This document shows, piece by piece, positions 20,050 to 28,464 of a DNA stretch of 64,000 nt. The notes under the pieces are model-generated. The model was not told the origin of the DNA. It did not search any database and saw only the letters and a list, made by a program, of their open reading frames with translations. The DNA is taken from positions 62,001 through 126,000 of the forward strand of contig NZ_KB849579.1 in assembly GCF_000368625.1 (NCBI RefSeq). The letters run 5' to 3'. Positions within the stretch are counted from its first letter, which is position 1; each line of letters starts with the position of its first letter. The stretch comes from Acinetobacter schindleri CIP 107287. Its GTDB lineage: Bacteria; Pseudomonadota; Gammaproteobacteria; Pseudomonadales; Moraxellaceae. Both the position numbers and the translations under genes were made by a program.

Positions 20050-21132
20050 GTGAGACAATTTAAATCTATAATTCTACTGTCTTTTTTGGTGACAGCAAGC
20101 GGGTGTGCGGTTACCTCCGGCTTACAAACCTATGACTTACCGGCAGAAGGTGTCTATCAAACAGACTTGGGGACGTCGGTGAATGTGGTCCGGCTGACCC
20201 AAGATACTGTATTAGGTTTGCAACCAGCAGTACAAAATATTCAGCAAGATTATACTCACCTGTTTACCCAGTCACACCGTAACTATAGCCTTAGTCCAGG
20301 GGATATCCTGTCCATTTATTTATGGGCCTACCCTGAAATTTCAGGAAGTAATACTGATCCTAAAAATGGTTATCAAATTGACCAAAGCGGCTATATTCAC
20401 TTTCCGATTATTGGCCGCTATAAAGCTGCAGGAAAATCCTTAGGCCAAGTTAACCGTGAACTCCGCAGCCAATTATCTCGCTACTTAAAAACTCCGGATG
20501 TGATTGCTCGAGTCTCATCTTATCAAGGACAACGCTATTCAGTTCAAGGAAATATTGAAAATGGTGGTGTATATTATTTAACAGACCAACCTGTCAGTAT
20601 ATATAGTGCTTTAGGTATGGCGGGTGGTATCAATGCTCAACAAGGTGACAATGCCTCGATTACTTTAATTCGCCATGGAAGAAGTTACATTCTTAACAGT
20701 ATTGAATTAGAAAGAGCAGGATATTCTTTACATAATTTGCTTATCCAGCCAAATGATACAATTTATGTCAATGCAAGAGAAAATCAAAAAATATATGTGA
20801 TGGGTGAAGCAGGTAAAAATCAATCTTTACCAATGCGTGCAGAAGGTATGAGTTTAGGAGATGTCCTCGGAGAAAGCTTGGGATTAAACCCTCTCACTGC
20901 TAGCCGCAGCAAAATTTATGTAGTACGCAGTCAACCAAGTAGCACACAAACTGAAGTCTATCATCTAGATTTAAGCAGTATTGCCGACTTTGGCCTGGCC
21001 AATCAGTTTAAAATGCGCAGTAATGATATTGTCTATGTCGATGCATCGGGCCTTGCGCGCTGGCAACGTGTAATTAATCAGATTGTTCCTTTTTCTGGTC
21101 TTATTAATACGGCTAACAATCTGAGCAATTAA
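20050..21132 (+). CDS. wza: capsule outer-membrane export lipoprotein Wza
   Basis: Outer-membrane channel for capsule export, of the polysaccharide export (OPX) family. I chose the GTG at 20050 because it gives a proper lipoprotein signal peptide (VRQFKSIILLSFLVTASGC, lipidated Cys) and has GGGAA just upstream. An in-frame ATG at 20017 has no ribosome site. The poly-export domain begins near YSLSPGDILSIYLW, followed by two SLBB-like segments (VQGNIENGGVYYL and VMGEAGKNQSLPM). Length from the GTG is 360 residues, close to other Acinetobacter Wza. wzb starts 1 base after the stop. Confidence 0.94.
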   Translation: MRQFKSIILLSFLVTASGCAVTSGLQTYDLPAEGVYQTDLGTSVNVVRLTQDTVLGLQPAVQNIQQDYTHLFTQSHRNYSLSPGDILSIYLWAYPEISGSNTDPKNGYQIDQSGYIHFPIIGRYKAAGKSLGQVNRELRSQLSRYLKTPDVIARVSSYQGQRYSVQGNIENGGVYYLTDQPVSIYSALGMAGGINAQQGDNASITLIRHGRSYILNSIELERAGYSLHNLLIQPNDTIYVNARENQKIYVMGEAGKNQSLPMRAEGMSLGDVLGESLGLNPLTASRSKIYVVRSQPSSTQTEVYHLDLSSIADFGLANQFKMRSNDIVYVDASGLARWQRVINQIVPFSGLINTANNLSN

Positions 21133-21133
21133 T

Positions 21134-21562
21134 ATGAAAATTCAAAATATCCTTGTGGTCTGTATTGGCAATATTTGCCGTAGCCCCATGGCGGAATATT
21201 TTTTAAAACAGGAATTTCCGCATTTACAGATTGAATCTGCCGGTATTTCCGGGCTGGTCGGTCATACAGCAGATGATAAAGCCAGCCTGTGCATGCAACG
21301 TTTAGGGATTGATATGAGCCCGCATGTGGCCCGAAAGCTGAATGCCGAGCTCGTCAAGAAAGCCGACCTGATTTTAGTCATGAGTCTGAACCAGAAAAAA
21401 CATGTGGAACAGACCTGGCCCTTTGCCAAAGGTAAAACTTTTAGGCTCGGGCACTGGCAAGAAAAAAATGTGGCTGACCCTTACCAGCATGATCAGGCAG
21501 TATTTGATGATACCTGTCAGTTGATTCAAGCCTGCATTGCAGACTGGAAAAAATATATTTAA
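21134..21562 (+). CDS. wzb: low-molecular-weight protein-tyrosine phosphatase Wzb
   Basis: Dephosphorylates the C-terminal tyrosines of Wzc, controlling capsule chain length and export. The 142-residue protein has the catalytic P-loop CIGNICRSP starting at Cys10 and the general-acid loop ADPYQHD near 114-120, both complete. It lies between wza (1-base gap) and wzc (17-base gap) on the same strand, the conserved cassette of Wzy-dependent capsule systems. Confidence 0.96.
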   Translation: MKIQNILVVCIGNICRSPMAEYFLKQEFPHLQIESAGISGLVGHTADDKASLCMQRLGIDMSPHVARKLNAELVKKADLILVMSLNQKKHVEQTWPFAKGKTFRLGHWQEKNVADPYQHDQAVFDDTCQLIQACIADWKKYI

Positions 21563-21579
21563 CTTTTGAACAAAAGACT

Positions 21580-23763
21580 ATGAGCCAAAATACCAATACA
21601 GAAGATACCATTGACCTGAAGGAATTATTTTTCTCCTTAATTTCCCAGTGGAAACTAATTACTCTCTGTGTCATTTTAAGTTTGATCTGTGCCTTACTTT
21701 ATTTAAGAACTACGCTTCCTACTTACCAAGTTGATGCTCTAATACAAGTTGAAAACAGTAAAGGAGCATCAGCCGTCTTATCAGGAGATTTATCCTCTGC
21801 TCTTGACCAAATGTCACCTGCTCAAGCAGAGATTGAAATTTTAAGGTCTCGCTTGATCTTAGGGACTGTAATTAACTATTTGCATTTAAATATTATTGTT
21901 ACACCTACAGAAAATTCCTTTTGGAATCGTTTACTTCAAACGAATACCTATAGAACAGTATATTCAGAGAAGTCTGTCTTATTCAATGATAATCAAAAAA
22001 GCTTAGATATTCGGTATTTTGAGGTTCCCTCCTCCTTTTTAAATAGAAACTTATTGTTGAGCTTTAGTTCAGGTAAATACACCCTGACTGATGCAACTAC
22101 AAATGAAGTAGTATTTTCAGCCCCCTTAAACCAAATAAGTCAATCCCAGTCTACATCTGGTCTATGGAAAGTAGGTATTTATACACAAGATACTTTTGAT
22201 ACTACTTATCAGATCCGTAAACAAAATTTACCTTCAGCCGTTTCGAGTCTACTTTCTTCATATCAAATCTCAGAAAAAGGAAAAGGCACTGGTATTCTTG
22301 GATTAACTTTACAAGGTACAAATCGAGAACACATTACTAAAGTATTAAATGCTATTTTAGCTACTTACAGTCAACAAAATATTGAACGAAGAACTGCTGA
22401 AACTGCACAAACCTTAAAATTCCTGGAAGAACAGTTACCAGAACTAAAGCAGCAACTAGATATAGCAGAACGTGAATTTAATAACTTCCGAGAACAATAC
22501 AATACTGTAGATGTTACCCAAGAGTCGAATCTTTATATTTCCCAAAGTATTAATCTAGAAACCACAAAAGCTTCTCTTGAACAAGAAATAGCAGAAATTT
22601 CAGCTAAATACACAGCTGAACACCCCATTATGCAACAAATGAATGCACAATTAGCTGCTATTAATAAGAAAATTAAAGAATTAGATGGCACTTTAAGACG
22701 TCTACCAGAGTTACAACGTCAATATCTGCAACTATTCCGTGAAGTGGAAGTTAAACAACAACTTTATATGGCTCTGCTAAATTCATACCAACAATTGCGA
22801 GTTGTCAAAGCAGGGGAAATTGGCAATGTACGTATTGTTGATAACGCAGTTCAGCCTCTTGCACCGATTAAGCCTCAAAAGATGCGAGTAATAGTCATCT
22901 CATTATTTATAGGTACATTTATTGGGCTTTTATTAGCCTTATTACGTAATATGCTACGTAGTGGCGTTAAGGATTCCACCCAAATTGAAAATGAACTGGA
23001 CCTTCCTGTTTATGCCACAGTGCCTCGCTCTGTTATTCAAGAAAGTTACATTAAACTATTAAAGAAGAAAAAGAATATTCCTATTCTTGCAGTTAAAGAT
23101 AGCGAGGATATTGCGGTGGAAAGTATTCGCAGTATCCGGACTACGATTCATTTTTCGCTGACGGAAGCCAAAAATAATATTATTGCTATCTCTGGCCCGG
23201 CCCCAGAAGTGGGTAAATCTTTTATTACAGCAAATCTGGGTGCCATTCTGGCGCAGGGCGGTAAAAAAGTCTTGGTGATGGATGGCGATATGCGCCGCGG
23301 CTATTTACACAAGTATTTTAATCAGGATACAGCCCCAGGACTGTCTGAGCTTCTGCTGGGTACTCATACTTTGGAGCAAGTCATCAAGGCCGACAGCTAT
23401 GAGGGTCTGTACTTTATTTCACGGGGTAAAAACCCATCTAATCCTGCAGAGTTATTAGGTTCACAAAAGTTCCAGGCACTTTTGAGCGAGTTATCTGCTC
23501 AGTTTGATCATATTCTGATTGATACGCCGCCTGCCCTGGCAGTCACAGATGGTGTGATCATTGCACAGTCTGCTGGTGTGAACCTGCTGGTGGTACGTCA
23601 TGCCAAAACTCAGATGAAAGAGCTTGAATTGACCATCAACCGTTTTGAGCAGGCGAAAGTCAAAGTGAATGGTGTGATTCTGAATGATGTACAAAAAGGG
23701 GTGGCAAGTAGCTATGGTTATAATTATGCTTATGTATATACTGCAAATAAAGACAATGACTAA
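21580..23763 (+). CDS. wzc: capsule polysaccharide co-polymerase and tyrosine autokinase Wzc
   Basis: Inner-membrane PCP-2a protein that controls polymerisation and links it to Wza. The 727 residues contain a membrane helix near 26-44, a periplasmic Wzz-type domain with long coiled coils (about 260-400), and a second helix near 440-460. The cytoplasmic BY-kinase has Walker A GPAPEVGKSF, Walker A' VLVMDGDMRRG and Walker B ILIDTPPA. The C-terminus carries five alternating tyrosines at 712, 714, 716, 718 and 720, the autophosphorylation cluster targeted by Wzb. Confidence 0.96.
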   Translation: MSQNTNTEDTIDLKELFFSLISQWKLITLCVILSLICALLYLRTTLPTYQVDALIQVENSKGASAVLSGDLSSALDQMSPAQAEIEILRSRLILGTVINYLHLNIIVTPTENSFWNRLLQTNTYRTVYSEKSVLFNDNQKSLDIRYFEVPSSFLNRNLLLSFSSGKYTLTDATTNEVVFSAPLNQISQSQSTSGLWKVGIYTQDTFDTTYQIRKQNLPSAVSSLLSSYQISEKGKGTGILGLTLQGTNREHITKVLNAILATYSQQNIERRTAETAQTLKFLEEQLPELKQQLDIAEREFNNFREQYNTVDVTQESNLYISQSINLETTKASLEQEIAEISAKYTAEHPIMQQMNAQLAAINKKIKELDGTLRRLPELQRQYLQLFREVEVKQQLYMALLNSYQQLRVVKAGEIGNVRIVDNAVQPLAPIKPQKMRVIVISLFIGTFIGLLLALLRNMLRSGVKDSTQIENELDLPVYATVPRSVIQESYIKLLKKKKNIPILAVKDSEDIAVESIRSIRTTIHFSLTEAKNNIIAISGPAPEVGKSFITANLGAILAQGGKKVLVMDGDMRRGYLHKYFNQDTAPGLSELLLGTHTLEQVIKADSYEGLYFISRGKNPSNPAELLGSQKFQALLSELSAQFDHILIDTPPALAVTDGVIIAQSAGVNLLVVRHAKTQMKELELTINRFEQAKVKVNGVILNDVQKGVASSYGYNYAYVYTANKDND

Positions 23764-23780
23764 TTCATTGTAAGCTTTGA

Positions 23781-23811
23781 TTTCACATCCTGCCTTAAGC
23801 AGGGTGTGAAA
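23781..23811 (+). other. strong 13-bp hairpin between wzc and wzi
   Basis: An uninterrupted 13-bp stem (one G-T pair) with a 5-base loop follows the wzc stop by 17 bases. It is not followed by a T run, so it is not a standard intrinsic terminator. It could protect the wzc 3' end from nucleases, slow transcription, or set a different wzi mRNA level. Confidence 0.6.
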
Positions 23812-23909
23812 TCACCCTCTATTACATTTATCCCAAATGATCATTGTTGAAAAAATCAACTAAAAAACCTATCGTGGTTACAGTTTAAAACTCCTGAGAA
23901 TTTACAAGA

Positions 23910-25352
23910 ATGTTTAAATCGAAAACACTGCTCGCCAGCTTGGCATTAAGCTCCTCACTAACCTTTGCGCAAGGCATCGTTTTAAATGAGCAAAACCTGC
24001 GTACCGATTTAAACTGGTTAAATCAGCAAGGTGTGATTCAAATCAGCACTTCGACCTGGCCAATGAGTGGTGATGAAATTCAACGTGCCCTTTCTCAGGC
24101 AAAAGTTAGCAATAGTAATCAACAAAAAGTCATTGATTCTGTCATGGCTCACTTAAATACCAATAACCAGTTACTCAAAGCATCCTTGTTTGCAGAGACA
24201 GATCAAAAAAATATTCCTCAAGCCTTTGGTGACCAGCAAAAAGCTCAATATCAAGCAGGTATAGAGTTGAATACAGGTAATCAGAATTGGGATGCTAGAC
24301 TTCGCGTGAATGCAGAAAAAGATCCCCAGATTGATCATGATCAAGATGTGAATGTTGAAGGGTCTTACCTCGCAGGTAAACTATGGAATCAATGGCTAAT
24401 TGCTGGGCAAATCCCGACCTACTGGGGACCTGGCCATGATGGCAGCTTAATTCGGGGTGATGCCAGCCGTCCTGTGTATGGTGTGACCATGCAGCGTGCC
24501 GAACAGCATGCTTTTGCAAATAAATGGCTATCCTGGATCGGACCTTGGCAATATCAAGCCTTTGCCGGACAACTAGATAACTACGATGCTGTACCTGATG
24601 CTAAGTTGATTGGTTTACGTGTCACCGCGCAACCTTTACCTTATCTGGAGCTGGGTGCTTCGCGAGCTATTCAATGGGGGGGAGAAGGAAGACCTGAAAG
24701 CCTGAGCTCACTTTGGGATGCTTTTGTCGGGAATAAAGACAATGGCGGCACAGGTGAACCTGATCCATCAAATCAAATTGCGGGTTTTGATGCACGCTTA
24801 AATCTACAACCATTGCTACAAGTCCCAATGGGAATGTATGCACAATATGTTGGTGAAGATGAAGCCGGCGGCTTACCGGCCAAAAAAATGTATTTGGCTG
24901 GAGTCGATTATTCCTCTAGCTATAATAATATGCCTTTTCAGCTATATACCGAATGGGCAGACACCCGCACCAATGGCAAGGCCCAAGGTATTTCTTATAA
25001 TCACAGTGTATATACCGATGGTTTTTACCAGCATGGTTATCCATTAGCGCATGCGATGGGTGGTGATGGGCAAATGATTTCTGTGGGTGGTGATATTCGT
25101 TTCGATCGCCTGAATCGTGTTAATGCACGAGTACTGTTTGCCAAGTTGAATGAATCCACCCGAACTACTAATTTAGCTTTTCCAGCGCAAGATAATTTAA
25201 AAGCTGTTGATGTGAGCTGGACCCATTATCTACGTCCCGATATTCCACTAAAATTAAATGGCTGGATCAGTAATTCAGACCTATATGGTAATGATGGCGG
25301 TGCATCGATTGGAATTGAATTTCCTTTAGAAAAAGGCTTATTTTCCTACTAA
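23910..25352 (+). CDS. wzi: outer-membrane capsule-anchoring protein Wzi
   Basis: Predicted outer-membrane beta-barrel lectin that holds capsule on the cell surface. The 480 residues begin with a signal peptide (MFKSKTLLASLALSSSLTFA). The family pattern follows, with an N-terminal helical region (DLNWLNQQGVIQIS) and barrel strands including GQIPTYWGPGHDGSLIRG near 165-182 and FAGQLDNYDAVPDAKLIGLR near 212-232. It lies downstream of wzc on the same strand, placing surface attachment with export genes. In standard A. baumannii K loci, as I recall them, fkpA directly follows wzc, so this placement is distinctive. Confidence 0.93.
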   Translation: MFKSKTLLASLALSSSLTFAQGIVLNEQNLRTDLNWLNQQGVIQISTSTWPMSGDEIQRALSQAKVSNSNQQKVIDSVMAHLNTNNQLLKASLFAETDQKNIPQAFGDQQKAQYQAGIELNTGNQNWDARLRVNAEKDPQIDHDQDVNVEGSYLAGKLWNQWLIAGQIPTYWGPGHDGSLIRGDASRPVYGVTMQRAEQHAFANKWLSWIGPWQYQAFAGQLDNYDAVPDAKLIGLRVTAQPLPYLELGASRAIQWGGEGRPESLSSLWDAFVGNKDNGGTGEPDPSNQIAGFDARLNLQPLLQVPMGMYAQYVGEDEAGGLPAKKMYLAGVDYSSSYNNMPFQLYTEWADTRTNGKAQGISYNHSVYTDGFYQHGYPLAHAMGGDGQMISVGGDIRFDRLNRVNARVLFAKLNESTRTTNLAFPAQDNLKAVDVSWTHYLRPDIPLKLNGWISNSDLYGNDGGASIGIEFPLEKGLFSY

Positions 25353-25383
25353 GTTCTTTGCAAAAGATACTTTTAGTTGTGAC

Positions 25384-25417
25384 AATCATTGTTGTTAGAC
25401 ATTCTCGAACAATGATT
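25384..25417 (+). terminator. hairpin after wzi
   Basis: A perfect 10-bp inverted repeat (AATCATTGTT / AACAATGATT) with a 14-base loop lies 32 bases after the wzi stop and is followed by AAAAGC, not a T run. It probably marks the end of the capsule export operon, but the long loop and missing T run make this weak. Confidence 0.4.
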
Positions 25418-25547
25418 AAAAGCTAAAATAAAACTCTACCAAACGGCGATGTTTGCTTGCTAAAAAACCACCCATTCTGCAAGATTTCTTAAAAATTTCT
25501 GCTAAGATGGAACGAACATTAACGATAACATCATATTGGAATAATAC

Positions 25548-26252
25548 ATGAGTAAGGCCTTACCGATTGCTGTCGCTGTTCTTCTAGGCGGTGCTGCGCT
25601 CGTTCCTGTTTACTATGCAACTCAACATCCGGTAAATCAAACTTCTAAGGCATCTAAAGATGCATCTGCAGTTTCTAAGATCAGCTATGCTCTCGGTTAT
25701 GAAGTCGCACATCAAACTCCACCAGAACTGGATATCAACAGCTTCATTACCGGTGTTCGTGATGGCCATGCCCGTAATAAAGCAGCTTATAATGAAGAAG
25801 AACTACAGGCAGCTTATGAGCAGTTCCAGAAGGATATGCAGCAAAAGCAGCTTGATGATGCTAAAAAGGCCCAAGCTTCAAGTGATTCTTTCCTGACTGA
25901 AAATGGGAAAAAACCTGGCGTCAAAACCACCGCTTCAGGCCTGCAATACCTGGTAACCAAAGAAGGTACAGGAAAACCACCTGCTGCAGATTCTATGGTC
26001 AAAGTTCACTATACTGGCAAGCTGGTTGACGGTACGGTATTTGACAGTTCAGTAGAACGTGGTGAACCGATCGAATTCCCACTGAATCAGGTTATTCCAG
26101 GCTGGACTGAAGGTCTACAGCTGATGAAAGAAGGCGGCAAAGCCACCTTATATATCCCATCTCAGCTCGGTTATGGTCAGCAAGGGGTGCCAGGTACCAT
26201 CCCGCCAAACAGCACCTTGATTTTTGATGTTGAACTCATCGAAGTAAAATAA
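25548..26252 (+). CDS. fkpA: FKBP-type peptidyl-prolyl cis-trans isomerase
   Basis: A proline isomerase/chaperone of the cell envelope. The 234-residue protein has an N-terminal hydrophobic segment (residues 5-22) serving as signal or anchor, an FKBP_N dimerisation domain with [11 protein letters not shown], and a C-terminal FKBP domain with [32 protein letters not shown] and [16 protein letters not shown]. fkpA borders Acinetobacter K loci, so this gene marks the locus end. A rho-independent terminator follows directly. Confidence 0.93.
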   Translation: MSKALPIAVAVLLGGAALVPVYYATQHPVNQTSKASKDASAVSKISYALGYEVAHQTPPELDINSFITGVRDGHARNKAAYNEEELQAAYEQFQKDMQQKQLDDAKKAQASSDSFLTENGKKPGVKTTASGLQYLVTKEGTGKPPAADSMVKVHYTGKLVDGTVFDSSVERGEPIEFPLNQVIPGWTEGLQLMKEGGKATLYIPSQLGYGQQGVPGTIPPNSTLIFDVELIEVK

Positions 26253-26261
26253 TACGGTTTA

Positions 26262-26290
26262 GGGAGAGCAATATGCTCTCCCTTGTTTTT
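26262..26290 (+). terminator. rho-independent terminator after fkpA
   Basis: A perfect 9-bp GC-rich stem (GGGAGAGCA / TGCTCTCCC) with a 3-base loop is followed by TTGTTTTT, ten bases after the fkpA stop. The next FKBP gene starts only a few bases further, so it probably depends on readthrough or the sequence forms a partial attenuator. Confidence 0.85.
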
Positions 26291-26301
26291 GAGAAATTAG
26301 A

Positions 26302-26991
26302 ATGAAAATACAAATTAGTCTTGCTGCCCTGCTGTTATGTTCCGGTAGCCTATATGCCAAGGATATCACCACCAAAAGTACAGAAGCAGAACAGGTGGGT
26401 TACAGCTTTGGCTATCTTATGGGTCGCAATAATGCCGACTCATTAAAAGGCATTAATCTGGATGCATTTAGTGCTGGACTGAAAGCCGCAGCAGCAGGGC
26501 AAAAAGCCAGCTTGACTGAAGAAGAAATGGCCAAGGTTCTGATGCAATACAAGCGTCAGGCAGATGCTCGTGAGTTAATTGAGCTCAAGAAAACAGCTGA
26601 AGAAAATGCCAAAATTGGCCGTGAATTCCTGGCTGAAAATGCTAAAAAACCAGAGATTAAAACGACTATATCAGGACTGCAATACCAGATCCTGCAAGAT
26701 GGCAAAGGAAAATCGCCAAATGCGAACAGCAATGTCAAAGTACATTATGAAGGTCGTTTGATTGATGGTACTGTGTTTGACAGTTCAATTGCACGTAATC
26801 AGCCGGTCGTATTCAAGACCAGTCAGGTGATTATGGGCTGGACCGAAGGTCTGCAACTGATGAAACCTGGTGCCAAATACCGTTTCTTTATACCTGCAGA
26901 ACTTGCTTATGGGCAAATTGGTTCAGGTGATGTGATTGAACCGAATAGCACCTTGATCTTCGATATTGAGCTGATTGAAGTCATGAAATAA
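26302..26991 (+). CDS. second FKBP-type peptidyl-prolyl isomerase (FkpA/Mip-like)
   Basis: A paralogue of the preceding fkpA, 229 residues. A cleavable signal peptide (MKIQISLAALLLCSGSLYA) replaces the membrane anchor, predicting a soluble periplasmic protein. The FKBP_N region (VGYSFGYLMGRNNADSLKG) precedes an FKBP domain with [16 protein letters not shown] and [20 protein letters not shown]. The glycine and aromatic positions of the isomerase site are kept. A tandem duplication is likely, with divergence in the N-terminal targeting sequence. Confidence 0.9.
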   Translation: MKIQISLAALLLCSGSLYAKDITTKSTEAEQVGYSFGYLMGRNNADSLKGINLDAFSAGLKAAAAGQKASLTEEEMAKVLMQYKRQADARELIELKKTAEENAKIGREFLAENAKKPEIKTTISGLQYQILQDGKGKSPNANSNVKVHYEGRLIDGTVFDSSIARNQPVVFKTSQVIMGWTEGLQLMKPGAKYRFFIPAELAYGQIGSGDVIEPNSTLIFDIELIEVMK

Positions 26992-26993
26992 TC

Positions 26994-27027
26994 AAAAAGG
27001 AGATATCCAGGTATATCTCCTTTTTTT
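26994..27027 (+). terminator. rho-independent terminator after the second FKBP gene
   Basis: An 8-bp stem GGAGATAT / ATATCTCC extended by A5/T5 pairing, with a 6-base loop and a run of seven Ts, immediately follows the FKBP stop codon. This is a textbook intrinsic terminator, functional in either direction. Confidence 0.9.
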
Positions 27028-27131
27028 GACTAAAAAGAACAAATTAATCTGCTGTAATCCTGTGACATCTGTTTGGCTTTTGCTATGTTTATGCTTTCAT
27101 CAAAATACTGAACAACAATAGAGGAACTTCC

Positions 27132-27866
27132 ATGGCAGCAATAAAGACACGTGAGATTCAATATACGGCACAGGATGGCAGCCAGCTAATTGGTTATTTT
27201 GCAGCGCCTGAATCCGATACGCCTGTTCCAGGTGTAATTGTGGCACCTGAATGGTGGGGGCGTAATGACTATACCGAACAGCGTGCCCGTGAACTGGCTG
27301 AACACGGCTATGCTGCCCTGGCGATTGATATGTATGGCGATAAAAAAGTCACCACGGCATCGAACCAAGCCTATGAATGGATGATGCAGACTTTTGAAGA
27401 TCCCGATACGATTGTGAACCGTGCTACGGCTGCCCTGAATACCCTCGCTGCACAAGATGAAGTTGATGCAGATAAACTGGCAGCAATCGGTTTCTGTTAT
27501 GGCGGTAAAGTTGTACTCGATCTGGCGCGTTCTAATGCCTCATTGCAGGCAGTAGTAACTTTCCATGCCAATCTGTCACCCAAAGCACCTGCTCAAGAAG
27601 GTCAGGTTCAGGCTGAAATTCTCGTTCTGCACGGTGAACAGGACAGCATGGTTTCACTGGATGATGTTGAAAGTTTCCGTAAGGAAATGCAGGCCGCCAA
27701 TGTGAAACACGACGTGATCATCTTCAAAGATGCTAAACATGGCTTTAGCAACCCGCTTGCCGATGAACGGGCCAAAGCCAATGGTGTAGACCTTGGTTAC
27801 AATGCTGAAGCAGAAAAACAGAGCCTTGAGGCAATGTATGCCCTGCTAGCACGTCGCCTGGCATAA
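27132..27866 (+). CDS. dienelactone hydrolase family protein
   Basis: A cytoplasmic alpha/beta hydrolase of 244 residues. The nucleophile elbow is GFCYGGK near 118-124, with the cysteine nucleophile typical of dienelactone hydrolases instead of serine. The acid is in HGEQDSMVS near 175 and the histidine in KDAKHGFSNP near 203-212. EWWGRNDYTEQRARELAEHG is the usual N-terminal block. No aromatic-ring degradation genes are nearby, so a general carboxylesterase role is as likely as chlorocatechol metabolism. AGAGGAAC precedes the ATG. Confidence 0.88.
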   Translation: MAAIKTREIQYTAQDGSQLIGYFAAPESDTPVPGVIVAPEWWGRNDYTEQRARELAEHGYAALAIDMYGDKKVTTASNQAYEWMMQTFEDPDTIVNRATAALNTLAAQDEVDADKLAAIGFCYGGKVVLDLARSNASLQAVVTFHANLSPKAPAQEGQVQAEILVLHGEQDSMVSLDDVESFRKEMQAANVKHDVIIFKDAKHGFSNPLADERAKANGVDLGYNAEAEKQSLEAMYALLARRLA

Positions 27867-27946
27867 AGAATATTTGTACTATTCTACTCTGAGGGGGAGC
27901 GAATTAGTGCAAAAATGATTATTCAAGAAGAAATAAGGAGAATGAA

Positions 27947-28306
27947 ATGGCTGAGAACAACTGTCCATACTGCAACTATGACGAATATAATGTCATTGCC
28001 AAAAATGACTTTGGTGTGGTGTTGCCTGAACCGAATTCATTGTCCCAAGGGCATAGTGTGATCGTTCCGCTGCGTCATGTGGCTTCCTTTTTTGAAATTA
28101 CCGATAAAGAACGTAAAAGCTTGATGTCTTTGCTGGAACAGGCACGTAATGAATTGAATTTACGTTATCAGCCGGCTGGCTTCCATGTAGGTTTTAATGA
28201 CGGTGAGGTATTCAAGGCAAAGTCTGAACACCTGCATATTCACCTTATTCCACGTTATGAAGGCAAAGTGCTGAAACTGGATGCCCGTTGGGGAATTGAA
28301 GACTAA
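27947..28306 (+). CDS. HIT family nucleotide-binding hydrolase
   Basis: A 119-residue histidine-triad protein that should hydrolyse or transfer nucleoside monophosphates. It has an N-terminal zinc-type CPYC pair (NNCPYCNYDEY), the conserved SQGHSVIVPLRHVASFFE block, and the catalytic triad in EHLHIHLIPRY near 98-108. AAGGAG lies six bases before the ATG. The physiological substrate is unknown. It stands alone between two terminators. Confidence 0.9.
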   Translation: MAENNCPYCNYDEYNVIAKNDFGVVLPEPNSLSQGHSVIVPLRHVASFFEITDKERKSLMSLLEQARNELNLRYQPAGFHVGFNDGEVFKAKSEHLHIHLIPRYEGKVLKLDARWGIED

Positions 28307-28334
28307 AATCAGTTTTTAGATCAAGTTTTACCAG

Positions 28335-28366
28335 AGTGAATGAACTTCGGATCATTCACTTTTTTA
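28335..28366 (+). terminator. rho-independent terminator after the HIT gene
   Basis: A 9-bp stem AGTGAATGA / TCATTCACT with an 8-base loop is followed by a run of five Ts, 28 bases after the stop codon. Confidence 0.85.
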
Positions 28367-28426
28367 TTGCCTGATCTGCCTGTTTACCTTGATACACTTT
28401 TCACCGATTCCTTTAGCTGAATCCGC

Positions 28427-28432
28427 TATAAT
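28427..28432 (+). promoter_or_regulatory. candidate -10 box upstream of mutY
   Basis: A perfect TATAAT lies 32 bases before the mutY ATG and just after the HIT-gene terminator, where a promoter for the mutY-led operon is expected. No clear -35 at the right spacing was seen. Confidence 0.45.
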
Positions 28433-28464
28433 GCCTTTCTGTTTCCCTGCCCTGTCCAGTATTC

